Part shown: positions 5,021-5,077 of the stretch, in pieces
Layout: each line of letters opens with the position of its first letter
Numbering within the stretch: position 1 is the first letter of the stretch
Assembly: GCA_003456095.1 (NCBI GenBank)
Contig: DMPF01000099.1
Span: 1 to 5,077 of the forward strand
Source: Bacillota bacterium
Lineage (GTDB): Bacteria; Bacillota; Dethiobacteria; DTU022; UBA8154
Length of the DNA stretch: 5,077 nt
Direction of reading: 5' to 3'
Translations under genes and position numbers: made by a program
Notes under the pieces: generated by a model
What the model was told of the DNA's origin: nothing
Database searches by the model: none
Seen by the model: only the letters and a program-made list of their open reading frames with translations

Positions 5021-5077
5021 AGCAGGCGGGCAAAAATTCATTTTCCCCACACCCCTTTTTCTTTTTGCCCGCCTGCT
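5021..5077. repeat. 16-bp perfect inverted repeat at the window end
   Basis: AGCAGGCGGGCAAAAA (5021-5036) and TTTTTGCCCGCCTGCT (5062-5077) are exact reverse complements around a 25-nt pyrimidine-rich centre. The right arm reaches the last base of the window, so the repeat may be longer. Its arms resemble the ends of the 4878-4971 repeat, suggesting related elements. Confidence 0.65.

Larger units (their letters stand above)
4790..5077. other. Gene-free intergenic tail dominated by inverted repeats
   Basis: No convincing coding region is found on either strand after the tRNA. The long minus-strand open frame across the tRNA is the familiar artefact of translating a tRNA gene. The first bases (4790-4821) are A/T-rich with a six-T run at 4808-4813 but no stem before it other than the tRNA itself. 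From 4822 to the window end, most of the sequence falls in perfect inverted repeats, listed separately. Smaller ones include AGCG-TTTT-CGCT (4853-4864), CGCC-AAA-GGCG (4927-4937) and GGAAA-CGC-TTTCC (4995-5007). Confidence 0.7.

Noticed and set aside
4515..5033. 172-codon open frame on the minus strand across the tRNA
   Set aside because: Its centre (GATGFEPATSWSQTRR) is the well-known artefact from translating the complement of a tRNA gene; the rest is the desulfurase 3' end and palindromic intergenic DNA, with no family match recognised.
4790..5077. CRISPR array
   Set aside because: The repeats are inverted pairs of varied sequence and spacing, not regularly spaced direct repeats of constant length, and there are no cas genes.

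Overview
The window looks like ordinary chromosome of a low-to-mid GC Clostridia-type Firmicute, perhaps a Peptococcaceae/Moorella-like lineage. The reasons are a purine-rich Shine-Dalgarno site (GGAGGT) before serA, sigma-A-like promoters with extended -10 boxes, a long ACT-domain SerA, an FmdB-type zinc ribbon, and a compact SufS-like 'cysteine desulfurase family' protein. This is inference from gene content and signals; no species can be named.

Layout. Positions 1-44 are a perfect 21-bp inverted repeat. Positions 34-1251 (minus strand) encode a major facilitator superfamily (MFS) efflux-type permease. It is cut by an in-frame TAA at 289-291, with the rest of the protein (84 codons) still open in the same frame, so it is most likely a recent pseudogene or a sequencing error. 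Positions 1252-1393 hold two back-to-back promoters, one for the permease and one for serA. serA (1394-3004) encodes D-3-phosphoglycerate dehydrogenase and is followed 38 bp later by a small FmdB-like zinc-ribbon gene (3043-3264), probably on the same transcript. A strong hairpin (3267-3317) closes this unit, and a new promoter with a near-perfect extended -10 starts a PLP-dependent cysteine desulfurase gene (3386-4555). A three-armed hairpin element with a T-run (4585-4636) follows, then a promoter and tRNA-Pro(TGG) with encoded CCA (4713-4789).

The last 288 bases (4790-5077) carry no gene but are packed with inverted repeats. Three short hairpins share a C-TRAC-G loop, and two larger palindromic units share matching ends. 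This tail is the least explained part of the window.

Functionally, SerA commits 3-phosphoglycerate to serine, the precursor of cysteine, and the desulfurase draws sulfur from cysteine. The genes are metabolically related but appear to be separately transcribed. No clearly new multi-gene system is visible. The best leads are the nonsense-interrupted permease, the alternative-pairing element before the tRNA, and the structured repeat cluster after it.
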